DNA of 64,000 bases from UBA6107 sp034933225. Its GTDB lineage: Bacteria; Chloroflexota; Anaerolineae; Anaerolineales; Anaerolineaceae. Below the pieces are notes generated by a model that worked only from the letters and a program-made list of their open reading frames with translations, made no database searches and was not told the DNA's origin. The stretch lies in NCBI GenBank assembly GCA_034933225.1, contig JAYFNV010000031.1, positions 1 to 64,000 on the forward strand, read 5' to 3'. Shown here one piece after another: positions 7,904-17,800 of this stretch (the first letter of the stretch is position 1; each line of letters starts with the position of its first letter). Position numbers and translations under genes: made by a program.

Positions 7904-8809
7904 ATGGAATATAAGGATTACTACAAAACCCTCGGTGTAGAACGAAATGCCAGCGCGGATGAGATCAAAAAGGCTTATCGCAAATTGGCCATGAAGTATC
8001 ATCCTGACCGCAACAAGGACAACAAAGAAGCCGAGGAAAAGTTTAAAGATATTAATGAAGCCTATGAAGTATTGAGCGATACGCAAAAGCGCGCTCGCTA
8101 CGACCAGTTGGGTTCTTCGTACTCGCAATGGCAGCAAAACGGAGGCAATGCCAGCAATTTCAACTGGGGCGATTGGGCAAATGCGACTGGTCGCGGCGGT
8201 ACTCAGGTGGATATGGGAGATTTTGGCGACCTCTTTGGGGGTGGTTTCTCCGATTTCTTCAGTTCGATCTTTGGCGGGATGCCCACAGCGGGTACCCGGC
8301 GCCAGACGCGCTCATCCACACGGCCCAGCTATCAGCAGCAGGTGGAGATCACCCTGGATGAGGCTTACCACGGCACGCAGCGCACCTTTCAGGTGGGGCA
8401 GCGCCGCATAGAGGTAAAGATCCCGGCCGGCGCGAAGACGGGCACCAAAGTTCGTGTGGCTGGCGGCGGCCCGGATGGCAATTCTGACCTGTATCTGGTG
8501 ATGAACGTCTTACCTGACGCCCGCTTTACAGTGGAGGGTCAAGACCTGACCACAGAGATCAAAGTGGACCTTTACACCGCAATTTTAGGCGGTACGGTCA
8601 TGGTCTCTACTCTGGGCGGCAATGTAACGCTCACCATCCCGGCAGGCACTCAACCCGGGCAGACTTTCCGTTTAAAAGACCGCGGTTTACCGGTCCTGCG
8701 TCAGGCCAATAGCTTTGGCAACCTTTTTGTCAAAGTAAAAGTGGAACTGCCGCGCACTTTGAACAAAGATCAACGCGAGCTTTTTGAAAAGCTGCGTACT
8801 TCCAAATAA
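7904..8809 (+). CDS. DnaJ-type co-chaperone without zinc finger (CbpA-like)
   Basis: 301 residues. An N-terminal J domain (residues 4-70) carries the HPD motif at 33-35 that stimulates DnaK ATPase. It is followed by a Gly/Phe/Ser-rich linker (about 75-125) and the two C-terminal substrate-binding beta domains (about 140-300), with typical VEITLDEAYHGTQRTF, IPAGAKTGTKVRV and PAGTQPGQTFRLKDRGLP. The CxxCxGxG zinc repeats of true DnaJ are absent, so it is a type II (CbpA-like) protein. The promoter places the transcript start at the ATG. The HtrA gene follows after 16 nt, suggesting a two-gene protein-quality-control unit. Confidence 0.9.
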   Translation: MEYKDYYKTLGVERNASADEIKKAYRKLAMKYHPDRNKDNKEAEEKFKDINEAYEVLSDTQKRARYDQLGSSYSQWQQNGGNASNFNWGDWANATGRGGTQVDMGDFGDLFGGGFSDFFSSIFGGMPTAGTRRQTRSSTRPSYQQQVEITLDEAYHGTQRTFQVGQRRIEVKIPAGAKTGTKVRVAGGGPDGNSDLYLVMNVLPDARFTVEGQDLTTEIKVDLYTAILGGTVMVSTLGGNVTLTIPAGTQPGQTFRLKDRGLPVLRQANSFGNLFVKVKVELPRTLNKDQRELFEKLRTSK

Positions 8810-8825
8810 TTCACAGCGGGGTAGC

Positions 8826-10007
8826 ATGAAAAAGATCAAATTAGCGGTAATTCTGGGAATCGTTTTTCTTTTTACGGTGTCCTGTTCGTTTACGCCAGAT
8901 CTGCTTTCTGCGCTGCATACTCTGCAGACCCAGGTGGCAGAGTTGCCGCAGATCACAACAGCCACCCCTGCCGTGACGTCGCCTTCCATTACTATCAATG
9001 GAAACGTCAGCCAGTTGGATGCTGTTTTGGTCAGCCTGTACCAAAAAGTATCACCGGGTATTGTTTCCATTGTTACCACTACCAAAGATGGCTACTCGTC
9101 TGGCAGCGGTTTTGTGTTTGATAAAGACGGGCATATTGTTACTAATTACCACGTTGTAGAAGGCGCAACCCAGATCGAGGTTGATTTTGTGACCGGGGTG
9201 AAGGTACGTGCCACTATTGTGGGAGAAGACCTCGATTCTGACCTGGCCGTTCTGCACGTGGATGTAGACAGCGCTGAGTTGACCCCCCTGCAAGTGGGTG
9301 ATTCAGATCAATTACAGGTAGGGCAGATGGTGGTGGCCATTGGCAGCCCCTTCTACCTTTCCGGTTCCATGTCTTTGGGCATTGTCAGTGCCAAAGGCCG
9401 CATGCTGGATTCTATGCATTCCACCAATGACAACGGCGTTTATTCGGCTGGTGATCTCATCCAAACAGACGCGGCCATCAACCCTGGAAATTCGGGCGGG
9501 CCGCTCTTCAACCTGGAAGGCGAAGTGGTGGGAGTCAACCGTGCCATCAGCACCAACTCCTATAATGAAGATGGCACCCCGCTCAATTCTGGCATCGGTT
9601 ATTCCGTTTCTTCCAACATTGTCAAACGGGTGGTGCCGGCCATCATCAACAGCGGCAGTTATGCCTACCCGTACCTGGGCATCAGCAGCTATTCTTATGA
9701 TCTGATCCTGGACGAATGGGAAGCCCTTGGCTTGACCCAGACCAGCGGTGTGTATGTAATGGAAGTCACCCCCGGTGGCCCGGCGGAACAGGCCGGACTG
9801 AAGGCGGGTACCCACGTTACCTCCATCTCCGGGTTGTATTCCGGCGGTGATCTGATCACCCAGGTAGATGGGCGGACCGTGCTGATGTACAGCGATCTTA
9901 TCAGCTATATCATGGCCAATAAGAGCCCCGGTGACGTGGTGCAGTTGACCATCATCCGTGACGGGCAGGAAATACAGATCCCACTCACGCTTGGTTCAAG
10001 AAAGTAA
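8826..10007 (+). CDS. Membrane-anchored HtrA/DegP-type serine protease (S1C)
   Basis: 393 residues. The N-terminal hydrophobic stretch ends in FTVSCS, a lipobox, suggesting a lipoprotein rather than a transmembrane anchor. The trypsin-like domain (about 60-270) has the triad: His in TNYHVVE (about 109), Asp in DSDLAVL (about 138) and Ser in NPGNSGGPLF (about 222). One PDZ domain follows (about 290-390), with GGPAEQAGLKAGTHV and GDLITQVDGRTV. Such proteases degrade or refold misfolded extracytoplasmic proteins. The ATG at 8826 follows GGGG at 4-5 nt and sits 16 nt after the dnaJ-type gene, probably the same transcript. A terminator follows at 10010-10041. Confidence 0.9.
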   Translation: MKKIKLAVILGIVFLFTVSCSFTPDLLSALHTLQTQVAELPQITTATPAVTSPSITINGNVSQLDAVLVSLYQKVSPGIVSIVTTTKDGYSSGSGFVFDKDGHIVTNYHVVEGATQIEVDFVTGVKVRATIVGEDLDSDLAVLHVDVDSAELTPLQVGDSDQLQVGQMVVAIGSPFYLSGSMSLGIVSAKGRMLDSMHSTNDNGVYSAGDLIQTDAAINPGNSGGPLFNLEGEVVGVNRAISTNSYNEDGTPLNSGIGYSVSSNIVKRVVPAIINSGSYAYPYLGISSYSYDLILDEWEALGLTQTSGVYVMEVTPGGPAEQAGLKAGTHVTSISGLYSGGDLITQVDGRTVLMYSDLISYIMANKSPGDVVQLTIIRDGQEIQIPLTLGSRK

Positions 10008-10009
10008 TC

Positions 10010-10041
10010 AAAAAATGCCAGAGAAAACCTCTGGCATTTTT
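10010..10041. terminator. Bidirectional intrinsic terminator
   Basis: Stem AAAATGCCAGAG/CTCTGGCATTTT between two convergent genes; it has A- and T-runs on both flanks and can serve the protease gene (plus) and the coiled-coil gene (minus). Confidence 0.88.
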
Positions 10042-10057
10042 ATTGGGTAAATGGGTT

Positions 10058-10681
10058 TTACTTCTGGTTGCCGCTGATGAGCAGCAGGTTGGTGTAAAGG
10101 GTATCGAGCGCGTCGATCGCCTTCTGCGGATCTGATTCCAGGTTGGTGAGGGCGGTATCGATCCGTTCTTGCAGGCCGGCGAGCTTATCGGCGCCGATAG
10201 TGGTCTGGCTCAAGTCACTCAGGTCAGCGCTGGCAAAATTCAGCGCCTGGCGGGCAAAGGAAGGATCCAGTTTGAGCACGCCAACGCGGGCAGCGTTCAC
10301 ATCTGTTTGCAGTTTGTAGAGCAGAGTGGTGATCTTGGCTGCTTCCAATTGGGTCTGCGTGTCAGTCAAACTGAGCTGGGTGGTGTTGAGGTCGGTCTTG
10401 GCTTTTTCCAGATCTAGCTGCGCTGCTGAAAGCTGGCTGGTAAGGTCAGATACCTGGGAATTGGCTGCGGCTAAATCTTTACTGGTATTTTGGTAAATGG
10501 TAAAGTAGACGAGCCCAGCACCGACCAGGAAGAACACGATCGCTACCAGAAACCAGGGCAGGACCACCTGGCCAAAACTACGCTTGTTTTCCACGGGTTT
10601 GGTTTCTACTTTGGTTTCATCGACTTTTGGGGTTTCCAAAGTCTGGCTGTCTTCTGCCTGAACGTCTTTGTCTGTTCTCAT
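10058..10681 (-). CDS. Single-pass membrane protein with coiled coil, unknown function
   Basis: 207 residues. An acidic and polar N-terminus (1-36, cytoplasmic by charge) is followed by one membrane helix (about 40-62) and a heptad-rich coiled coil (about 65-120, with DLAAANSQVSDLTSQLSAAQ and Leu/Ala/Gln repeats). The C-terminal half (about 120-205) is helical, AARVGVLKLDPSFARQAL then LAGLQERIDTALTNLESD. I do not recognise a named family; it resembles generic membrane-anchored coiled-coil proteins that organise envelope complexes. GAAGGA lies 6 nt before the ATG. It is divergent from murJ with about 115 nt between, so an envelope role is possible but unproven. Confidence 0.7.
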   Translation of the reverse strand: MRTDKDVQAEDSQTLETPKVDETKVETKPVENKRSFGQVVLPWFLVAIVFFLVGAGLVYFTIYQNTSKDLAAANSQVSDLTSQLSAAQLDLEKAKTDLNTTQLSLTDTQTQLEAAKITTLLYKLQTDVNAARVGVLKLDPSFARQALNFASADLSDLSQTTIGADKLAGLQERIDTALTNLESDPQKAIDALDTLYTNLLLISGNQK

Positions 10682-10783
10682 AATTCCTTCTCTTAATCTA
10701 CTAAAATTCCTTTATCGGTTTGTATATATAAAAAGTATAACCTTGCTTGTCTATTTACGCAATTTTTGCCAGTTTAGTCCGAG

Positions 10784-10789
10784 TATAAT
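10784..10789 (+). promoter_or_regulatory. -10 box of murJ, leaderless spacing
   Basis: TATAAT, exactly 7 nt before the ATG at 10797, so transcription should begin at the start codon. No good -35 hexamer or Shine-Dalgarno sequence is present. Confidence 0.65.
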
Positions 10790-10796
10790 CAGACCT

Positions 10797-12398
10797 ATGG
10801 ATTCCACAGAAACGAACCAACCCAATCAAGCCAACCGACAGATCGTCCGAGCTGCCGGTACCATTATGATCCCCATGCTGCTGGGGCAGGTGCTGAGCCT
10901 GATCGCATCCATCCTGATCGGACGTCTGTACGGTATGGGCGATCAAAATGATGCCTATACTGCTGCCAACATCCTGACCAATATTATTTACAGCCTGGTG
11001 GCTGGCGGCGCACTGGCTTCTGCTTTTATTCCCACTTTTACTACTTTGCTCACCCGCGGCGACCGCGCCACTGCCTGGAAGTTGGCTTCGTCTGTTGCGA
11101 ACCTGGTCACGCTCATCTTGATCTTCTTGTGCGGCACCGCTGCTATTTTTGCTCCGTGGGTGGTGACGCATATTCTTTCTACCGGATTCACCGATCCGGC
11201 TAAAGTGGCCCTTACCGCCCAGATGCTTCGGGTGCAACTCATCGCGCCGGTCATCTTTGGCATAAGCGGTCTGATGATGGGCATCATCAACGCCCATCAG
11301 AGCTTTTTGTGGCCTGCGCTGGCGCCCGTGATGTATTCAGTGGGCAAGATCATTGGCGCGCTCTTTCTGGTGCCGCATTTTGGCCCGCAGGGGCTCTCAT
11401 ATGGCGTTGTTGCAGGCGCAGCCATGCACCTGCTCATTCAGTTGCCGGTGCTGCTGCGTTTGCCGGAGAGGCGCTATTCGTTCTCACTTGGGCTCAAACT
11501 GCCAGAGGTGCGCGAAGTGGCCAGGCTGATGGGGCCGCGGCTGATCGGCGTATCCATCGTCCAGCTTAACCTGCTCATCAACAGCAATCTGGCCTCGCCC
11601 TACTCTGGAGCGACCGCTGCCATCAATTACGCCTTTGCTCTCATGCTCATCCCTGAGGCAATGATCGCTCAGGCAACTGCTACTGCGGCCCTGCCCACAT
11701 TCTCAGCGCAGGTGGCACGCAACAAACCTGAAGAAATGCGGTCCTCCATGGCTGTGCTCTTGAGGGGCGTGTTGATGTTGGCGCTGCCCGCCTCATTGGG
11801 GCTGATCCTGATGGGCAAGCCGTTGATCACGCTCATTTATCAATACAATCAATTCAACTCCACCTCCACCATGATGATGGCCTGGGCGTTGATGTTCTAT
11901 GCTGGCGGGCTGGTCTTCCATTCTGTGGTTGAGATCGTCTCGCGGGCCTTTTATGCCCTGCATGATACCAAGACCCCTGTTTTGGTTGGGGTAGCGGCCA
12001 TGAGCCTGAATGTTGGGTTCAGCTTCCTGTTCACCTGGCTCTTCAAACAACTGGGATGGATGCCGCACGGCGGGCTGGCATTGGCCAACTCTCTGGCCAC
12101 TGCGCTCGAGACTGGCGGTTTGCTCTACTTTATGCGCAAACGGCTGGGCGGGCTAGAGCTCAAGGTGATCGGCGAGGGTGTTCTCAAAGCTGGTATTGCC
12201 ACCCTTGCCATGTCGCTGGCGTTATGGGGATGGCTGCAGTTCTCCGCCGGACGTTCCACCGTTTTTGTGGCGCTGGGCGGCCTGGCTTTGGGCGTTGTGG
12301 TTTACTTTGTGGCCGCAGTATTATTAAGAGTGCCCGAATTAAGCTTGCTGAAACGATTGTTGGATCGTGTTCTGCCTCACAGGGAGAGCAATGACTGA
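10797..12398 (+). CDS. murJ: Lipid II flippase MurJ/MviN family
   Basis: 533 residues with about 14 hydrophobic helices, a standard MurJ length. The opening RQIVRAAGTIMIPMLLGQVL and IASILIGRLYGMGDQNDAYTAAN, plus the later RAFYALHDTKTPVLVGV, match the MOP-superfamily MurJ branch that moves lipid II across the membrane for peptidoglycan synthesis. The ATG at 10797 begins the conserved part after a short polar tail; a longer frame upstream has no ribosome-binding site. The TATAAT at 10784-10789 gives leaderless spacing. The GNAT gene overlaps its end by 8 nt, and a SagB-type gene follows, so the three probably share a transcript. Confidence 0.9.
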   Translation: MDSTETNQPNQANRQIVRAAGTIMIPMLLGQVLSLIASILIGRLYGMGDQNDAYTAANILTNIIYSLVAGGALASAFIPTFTTLLTRGDRATAWKLASSVANLVTLILIFLCGTAAIFAPWVVTHILSTGFTDPAKVALTAQMLRVQLIAPVIFGISGLMMGIINAHQSFLWPALAPVMYSVGKIIGALFLVPHFGPQGLSYGVVAGAAMHLLIQLPVLLRLPERRYSFSLGLKLPEVREVARLMGPRLIGVSIVQLNLLINSNLASPYSGATAAINYAFALMLIPEAMIAQATATAALPTFSAQVARNKPEEMRSSMAVLLRGVLMLALPASLGLILMGKPLITLIYQYNQFNSTSTMMMAWALMFYAGGLVFHSVVEIVSRAFYALHDTKTPVLVGVAAMSLNVGFSFLFTWLFKQLGWMPHGGLALANSLATALETGGLLYFMRKRLGGLELKVIGEGVLKAGIATLAMSLALWGWLQFSAGRSTVFVALGGLALGVVVYFVAAVLLRVPELSLLKRLLDRVLPHRESND

Positions 12399-13032
12399 TC
12401 TTCAGCCGCTGACCCTTCGCCCTGCCACCCCTTTGGATGCCAGCGAAGCTGCTGGTTTGATCGCCGAGACCATGGGCGGTTATGGGGTAATGACCATGGG
12501 ACTGGGCAGTCTGCAACGGGAGATTCGTATCCTGGAAGATTGGTTCGCCAGACCCGGAAACCGATTTTGCTATGAGTATACCTGGATCGCAGAGCTGGAC
12601 GGGAAGCCAGCCGGCCTGCTGCTCACCTTGCCGGGAGACCGACTGGATGAATTGGAGCGCTCGCTCTCCAAAGGGATCCTCAAGTATTACAATCCTTTTG
12701 AGTTGGTGCAAATGGTCTGGCGCCTGATGGTGATCGGCCGGTCAGAGGAAGCAGACAAGAACGAGTATGTGCTGGCGCATCTGGCAGTAAAAGAAGAATA
12801 CAGGCACAAAGGAATTGCCTCCCGGCTCATCCAGAAAGCGGAAGAGCTGGCCGGTCTGAATGGGTTTTCGCGTCTGGTATTAGAAGTGGAACTGGATAAC
12901 ATGCCCGCGCGCAGGTTGTATCAAAAACAGGGCTTCGAATTGCAATTCACCACCGAGTTCGGGCGCCATGCCAAAACATTGAGCTGCCCGGGGTATCATA
13001 AATTGGTCAAGATCGTATCTTCAAGAGGGTAA
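12391..13032 (+). CDS. GNAT family N-acetyltransferase
   Basis: 213 residues. The C-terminal two thirds carry GNAT motif A: VLAHLAVKEEYRHKGIASRL (about 127-147, acetyl-CoA pyrophosphate loop R/Q-x-x-G-x-G/A), followed by ARRLYQKQGFEL (about 178-190), the usual motif B end. The N-terminal segment (LTLRPATPLDASEAAGLIAE) is the typical first strand and helix. AGGGAG lies 5-7 nt before the ATG at 12391, which overlaps the end of murJ. The acceptor substrate is unknown; the resemblance to RimI-like enzymes is only general. Confidence 0.85.
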   Translation: MTDLQPLTLRPATPLDASEAAGLIAETMGGYGVMTMGLGSLQREIRILEDWFARPGNRFCYEYTWIAELDGKPAGLLLTLPGDRLDELERSLSKGILKYYNPFELVQMVWRLMVIGRSEEADKNEYVLAHLAVKEEYRHKGIASRLIQKAEELAGLNGFSRLVLEVELDNMPARRLYQKQGFELQFTTEFGRHAKTLSCPGYHKLVKIVSSRG

Positions 13033-13033
13033 T

Positions 13034-13780
13034 ATGTCAGAATCGAGTGGACAAGAATTCATGCGGCGCACCCGCTATTCCGAAATTTCGCAATCGCCGC
13101 AGGACCAGGGAATCATCCCCCAGCCACCGCTGGAGCTGCCCATCCCCGCAGGCGTAACGCTTATTGACCTGCCCGCGCCGGCCAGTTTCTCCGTCCCGGC
13201 TATGGATGTCCGCACGGCCATTGAGGGACGTAAAACGCTGCGGAAATATGCAGAACAAGCACTGACACTGCAAGAGTTGAGTTACCTGTTGTGGGTCTCA
13301 CAGGGGGTCAAGCGTATTTCCAGCCGACCTTCCACAGCCCGGACGGTGCCCTCGGCGGGTGCACGCCATGCCTTTGAAACCTATCTACTGCTTAATCGAG
13401 TGGAAGGGCTTGAGCCGGGTCTATACCGTTACGCTGCTATTGAACACAAACTGTTCCAGGTGGAGAGCGGAGAAGAGATCAATGCGCAGATCACCGCCGC
13501 CTGCCTCAACCAATCGCAGGTCGCTACCAGTGCCGCCACTTTTATCTGGGTGGCAGTGGTGGAGCGCATGTTCTGGCGCTATGTGGAGCGCGGGTACCGC
13601 TATCTGCACCTGGACGCCGGTCATGTTTGCCAGAATCTGGCCCTGGGAGCAGAACAGTTGGGCTGTGCCATTTGCCCCATTGCCGCCTTTGAAGACGATG
13701 CCCTCAACCAGACGCTTGGGCTGGACGGCAAAAATCAGTTTGTCATCTACCTGGCTTCATTGGGGAAGAAGATCGAATAG
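13034..13780 (+). CDS. SagB/ThcOx-type nitroreductase-fold oxidoreductase
   Basis: 248 residues, adjacent to the GNAT gene. The sequence has R-K-T-L-R-K-Y (about 67-73), PSAGARHAFETYLLLNRVEGLEPGLYRY (two stretches near 106-133), and LGAEQLGCAICPIAAFED (about 205-222), which match the SagB-type FMN oxidoreductase family. Some members oxidise azolines to azoles in peptide natural products, but stand-alone members are common in bacteria and their substrates are unknown. No precursor peptide, cyclodehydratase (YcaO) or exporter gene is next to it, so an azole-forming role is not supported here. GAGGG lies about 5 nt before the ATG. It is the last gene before the convergent terminator at 13803-13840. 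Confidence 0.82.
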   Translation: MSESSGQEFMRRTRYSEISQSPQDQGIIPQPPLELPIPAGVTLIDLPAPASFSVPAMDVRTAIEGRKTLRKYAEQALTLQELSYLLWVSQGVKRISSRPSTARTVPSAGARHAFETYLLLNRVEGLEPGLYRYAAIEHKLFQVESGEEINAQITAACLNQSQVATSAATFIWVAVVERMFWRYVERGYRYLHLDAGHVCQNLALGAEQLGCAICPIAAFEDDALNQTLGLDGKNQFVIYLASLGKKIE

Positions 13781-13802
13781 ATTTCAAGTACCACTACACA
13801 TT

Positions 13803-13840
13803 CAAAAAACTCCCTTGAAGAAACTTCTTCAAGGGAGTTG
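13803..13840 (-). terminator. Intrinsic terminator of the dnaE-pfkA unit
   Basis: A 12-bp stem ACTCCCTTGAAG/CTTCAAGGGAGT with a short loop; on the minus strand a run of T's follows. It may also stop plus-strand transcripts from the SagB-type gene. Confidence 0.85.
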
Positions 13841-13843
13841 TAT

Positions 13844-14830
13844 TTATCTTGCCAGCATTCCTGCCATGTGCAGGAATTCGTCTGAGACGCGCTTGGGGTT
13901 GGCCAGGACCTCGTCGATGGGGACGGGGGTGATCTCCACACCGTTGAGACCTGCCATGACGTTGGTCAGGCCGGACATCAAGAACTCCACCGATTTGACG
14001 CCAAAGCGGGTGGCCAGCAGGCGGTCAAATGCAGAGGGTTTGCCACCGCGCTGGATGTGCCCCAGGATGGTGACGCGGGTGGTGAAGCCAATGTCCATGG
14101 CATCGATCATGGCGCCAAGTTCAGATGTGTGCGGCTTGTAGCCTTCCGCCACCACGATGATGGCGTGGGTCTTGCCGCGGCGATAGGCTTCTTCTATGGA
14201 TTCTGCCACCTTTTCGGGGGGAATATTGCTCTCTGGAATGAGCACCAGTTCCGCACCGGTGACAATACCCGCCTGGACGGCCAGGTAACCAGATTCGCGC
14301 CCCATGGTCTCCACCAGGAAGGCCCGGTTGTGAGAAGAAGCGGTATCGCGGATCTTATCAATGGCGTCCACGATGGTATTGAGGGCGGTATCCACGCCAA
14401 TACACATATCTGTGCCAAAAATATCATTATCAATACTGGCCGGCACGCCCATCACCGGAATGCCCTTCTGGGCCAGGATCTGAGCGCCATGCAAAGAGCC
14501 ATCTCCACCGGCAACGATCACTGCATCCATGCCGGCGTTGTTGATCTGGCGAACTGCTTCGCGCTGACCGGCTGCTTCACGGAATTCTTTACTGCGCGCG
14601 GTCTGCAAAATAGTGCCGCCACGCTGTAAAATGCCGCCAACATCCCGCACACCCAGTTCTGAGAATTTGCCGTGGATCAAGCCTTCGTAACCCCCTTCAA
14701 TTCCCAGCACACGGATGTTGTTTGCTGAAGCCGTACGCACGACCGCCCGGATGAACGGATTCATCCCAGGGGCATCACCGCCAGAGGTCATGACACCAAT
14801 AGTTTGTATCTTCTTGATCGGTTCCACCAT
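13844..14830 (-). CDS. pfkA: ATP-dependent 6-phosphofructokinase
   Basis: 328 residues, standard length. The N-terminal TIGVMTSGGDAPGMNPFIRA is the nucleotide-binding loop. GGDGSLHGA carries Gly at the position that favours ATP rather than pyrophosphate. VPASIDNDIFGTDMCIGVDTA holds the catalytic Asp, and ETMGRESGYLA the fructose 6-phosphate site. It phosphorylates fructose 6-phosphate to the 1,6-bisphosphate, the committed step of glycolysis. The ATG at 14830 lacks a clear Shine-Dalgarno sequence and lies 18 nt after the dnaE stop, implying co-transcription with dnaE. A strong terminator follows. Confidence 0.93.
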   Translation of the reverse strand: MVEPIKKIQTIGVMTSGGDAPGMNPFIRAVVRTASANNIRVLGIEGGYEGLIHGKFSELGVRDVGGILQRGGTILQTARSKEFREAAGQREAVRQINNAGMDAVIVAGGDGSLHGAQILAQKGIPVMGVPASIDNDIFGTDMCIGVDTALNTIVDAIDKIRDTASSHNRAFLVETMGRESGYLAVQAGIVTGAELVLIPESNIPPEKVAESIEEAYRRGKTHAIIVVAEGYKPHTSELGAMIDAMDIGFTTRVTILGHIQRGGKPSAFDRLLATRFGVKSVEFLMSGLTNVMAGLNGVEITPVPIDEVLANPKRVSDEFLHMAGMLAR

Positions 14831-14848
14831 GATGAATATTTCGCTTTC

Positions 14849-17800
14849 TTACTGTAGTTTAATGGTTTCTACTTGCACGTTTTCAGCACCGACCAGATCT
14901 GCGAGCTGGCCAATCAGAGCCTGATTGACCCCTGTTGTATCATTGGGAAAATCGAGAAAATGGCGGTGACCGTTTTCAAAGATCATAAAGCAAAAATGAT
15001 CGTTCCCCGGTGTGGAGCGCAGCAGGCCGTGAACGCGTTTGAGCCGGCGCACGTCGCGGTCTTTATCGCCACTGGAACGCAAGATGACGGTCACCATGCG
15101 TGAATCGTGGCTTTGGGGTGGATCGATCTTTTCATACACCCTGGGGTTCACCATAAACGGCGGCATGATCCCGATGGGGGTAGTATCTGTAGTTTTGGGG
15201 GCTGGCTCTATTACCGGCTCCAGAATGGGCATGGGTTTGATCTCAGCAACAAGCGGGGCAACCACCACTGCTTCTTCAAAAACAGGGTCGGGTTCCGAGA
15301 TCTCAACATCCATTTCAGGCGCAAAGAGATAGCTGCCATCGTCGCCGGAGGGCGCATTCAGGTGCCAGTCTTCCGGTTCGGGGGGCATGGGCGGTTCATC
15401 ATCGTATTCCTGCGGGGCGGAAGAGGGGGCGGGAACGGCTGCCCGGCGTTCCTCAGCCTGATGATGTGAACTGGCAGGGCGGTATTCCGTGGGAGGCGTG
15501 TAGGCTGGCATTTCGGCGGAGCTGCCATCCATCAGGTCCTGATCGGTCAGGCCGCGCACCGTATCCACCAGGATCTTGGGGTCGGCGCTTTCGGCATCCA
15601 CTTTTCCCTGTACCAGTAAGATCCCATCCATGTGGATCTGGCCGGCGCATTTGCTCCAGATCTTGGGGAAGATCACCAGTTCCACAGGACCCTGCAGGTC
15701 TTCAATGGTCACAAAGGCCATCGGCTTGCCGGTTTTGGTGGTGAGGGTACGCATTTTGGAGACCAGGCCGGCAACGGTGACGGGTTCTTTGTTGGCCGCT
15801 TCTCCCAACTCACTGGAGAAATGAGTAACTCTGCCACGCAGGGCGTTCAGATACGGGCTGAGCGGATGGTCGGACACATAAAGTCCCATCAGCTCTTTTT
15901 CCCATTCCAACTGCTCACGCGGATCAAGGGAAGAGACATTGGACAGGTAAATAGATTCTTCCACGCCTTCAACCGTACCGAAGAAGCTCATCTGGCCAGA
16001 TTGCACAGCTCTAAAGTGGCTGCTGCTGATGGAGATCATGTTATCCATGGCCTCCAACAGGGCTTTGCGCGGGCCAAAACTATCCAGGGCACCCACGCGG
16101 ATGAGGCATTCCAGGCTACGTTTGCCCACCTGGCGCAGGTCCACGCGGCGCACAAAGTCGTTGAGGTCTTTGTATTTGCCGTCTTTACGGGCAGCCATGA
16201 TCAGTTCCACCGGTGCCTGGCCCACGTTCTTGACCGCGCCCATGCCAAAGCGGATGGCGGCACAGTTGCCGTCGCAGTCTTCGATGGTGAAGTCCCAACC
16301 TGAGGAATTTACGTCTGGCGGCAGCACATCAATGCCCATAGCACGGCAATCCGCAGCATAGAAGGCGATCTTGGCCGTATCATTTTTGGAAGCGGAGAGC
16401 AAAGCGGTCATGAATTCGACCGTGTAATGAGCTTTCAGGTAAGCCGTCTCTACGGCGATCACACCGTAATCGGCGGCATGGCTTTTGTTAAAGCCGTAAC
16501 GGGCAAAGTTTTCCCAGTCTTCAAAGATGGCGGTGGCAATGTCTTTGGGCATGCCATTTTTCTCGGCGCCATTGCTGAACTTGTCTTTGTGCTTGGCAAT
16601 GGCATCGGCGTTCTTCTTAGAAATGGCTTTGCGCAGATCATCGGCTTCAGAGGCGCTGTAGCCGGCAATGTTGATAGCGGAGAACATGATCTGTTCCTGG
16701 TAGATCGGGATGCCATAAGTATCGCCGAACTCTTTTTCCAGCATGGGGTGACGGTAAGTCACCTCTTCCTCGCCGTGCATACGTTTGATGTAAGACGGGA
16801 TGAACTCCATAGGGCCGGGGCGGAAGAGCGCCACCATGGCGATAATGTTATCCAGGTTCTGGGGCTTCATCTGCAAGATGTAACGGGTCATGCCGTTACC
16901 CTCCAGTTGGAAGACGCCGGCAGTATGGCCCTGCCCCAGGAATTTGAAGGTGTCTGGGTCATCAACGGGGATGTTGTTCAGGTTCAGATCAATACCGTGA
17001 CGTTTACGAATGAAGTCACAGGCACGCTGCATGATGGTGAGGGTGGAAAGCCCCAGGAAGTCCACTTTGAGCAAGCCCATCTTATCCACAATGTTCATCT
17101 CGAACTGGGTGACGGTCTTGATGGGCGAATCTTCAGAGCCGCTGGTGGGGCGGTGCAGCGGCGAGTACTCTACCAGGGGGATATCGGTAATGACCACGCC
17201 GGCAGCATGGGTGCCAGCATTTCGCACCACGCCTTCCATCTGCGTGGCGGTATCGATGAGGTCGCGTAAATAATCAGATTCATCGTGGATGGCTTTGAAG
17301 GCGGCATCATCTACCACTGCTTCTGCCAGGGTGACCTGCTTGCCGGGAACATTGGGGATGGCCTTGGCCACGCGGTCTACCTCTGAGAGGGGAATGTCCA
17401 TCACACGACCCACGTCGCGGATGGCCATGCGCGCGCCCAGGGTGCCAAAGGTGATGATCTGGGCCACTTTATCAGTGCCGTAGTGTTTGGCACAATATTC
17501 CATGATCATGCCGCGCTTGTCGTCCTGAAAGTCGAGGTCGATATCTGGCATGGAGATACGGCCGGGGTTCAAAAAACGCTCAAAGATCAGACCGTGTTTG
17601 ATTGGCTCGACCATGGTGATATCCAGGGTGTAGGCTACCATGGAACCGGCTGCAGACCCACGGGCGTTGTACCACACGTTGTTGGCAGCGGCAAAACGGG
17701 TAAGATCCCACACAATGAGGAAGTAGGCATCAAAGCCCATCTGATGAATGACCGAAAGCTCGTATTCCAAACGCTCGCGTACCCTGGCGTCATTGGCCTG

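Noticed and set aside
13359..14141. A 260-codon open frame overlapping the end of the SagB-type gene and the convergent pfkA
   Set aside because: It overlaps two well-supported genes in other frames and has no coherent domain.
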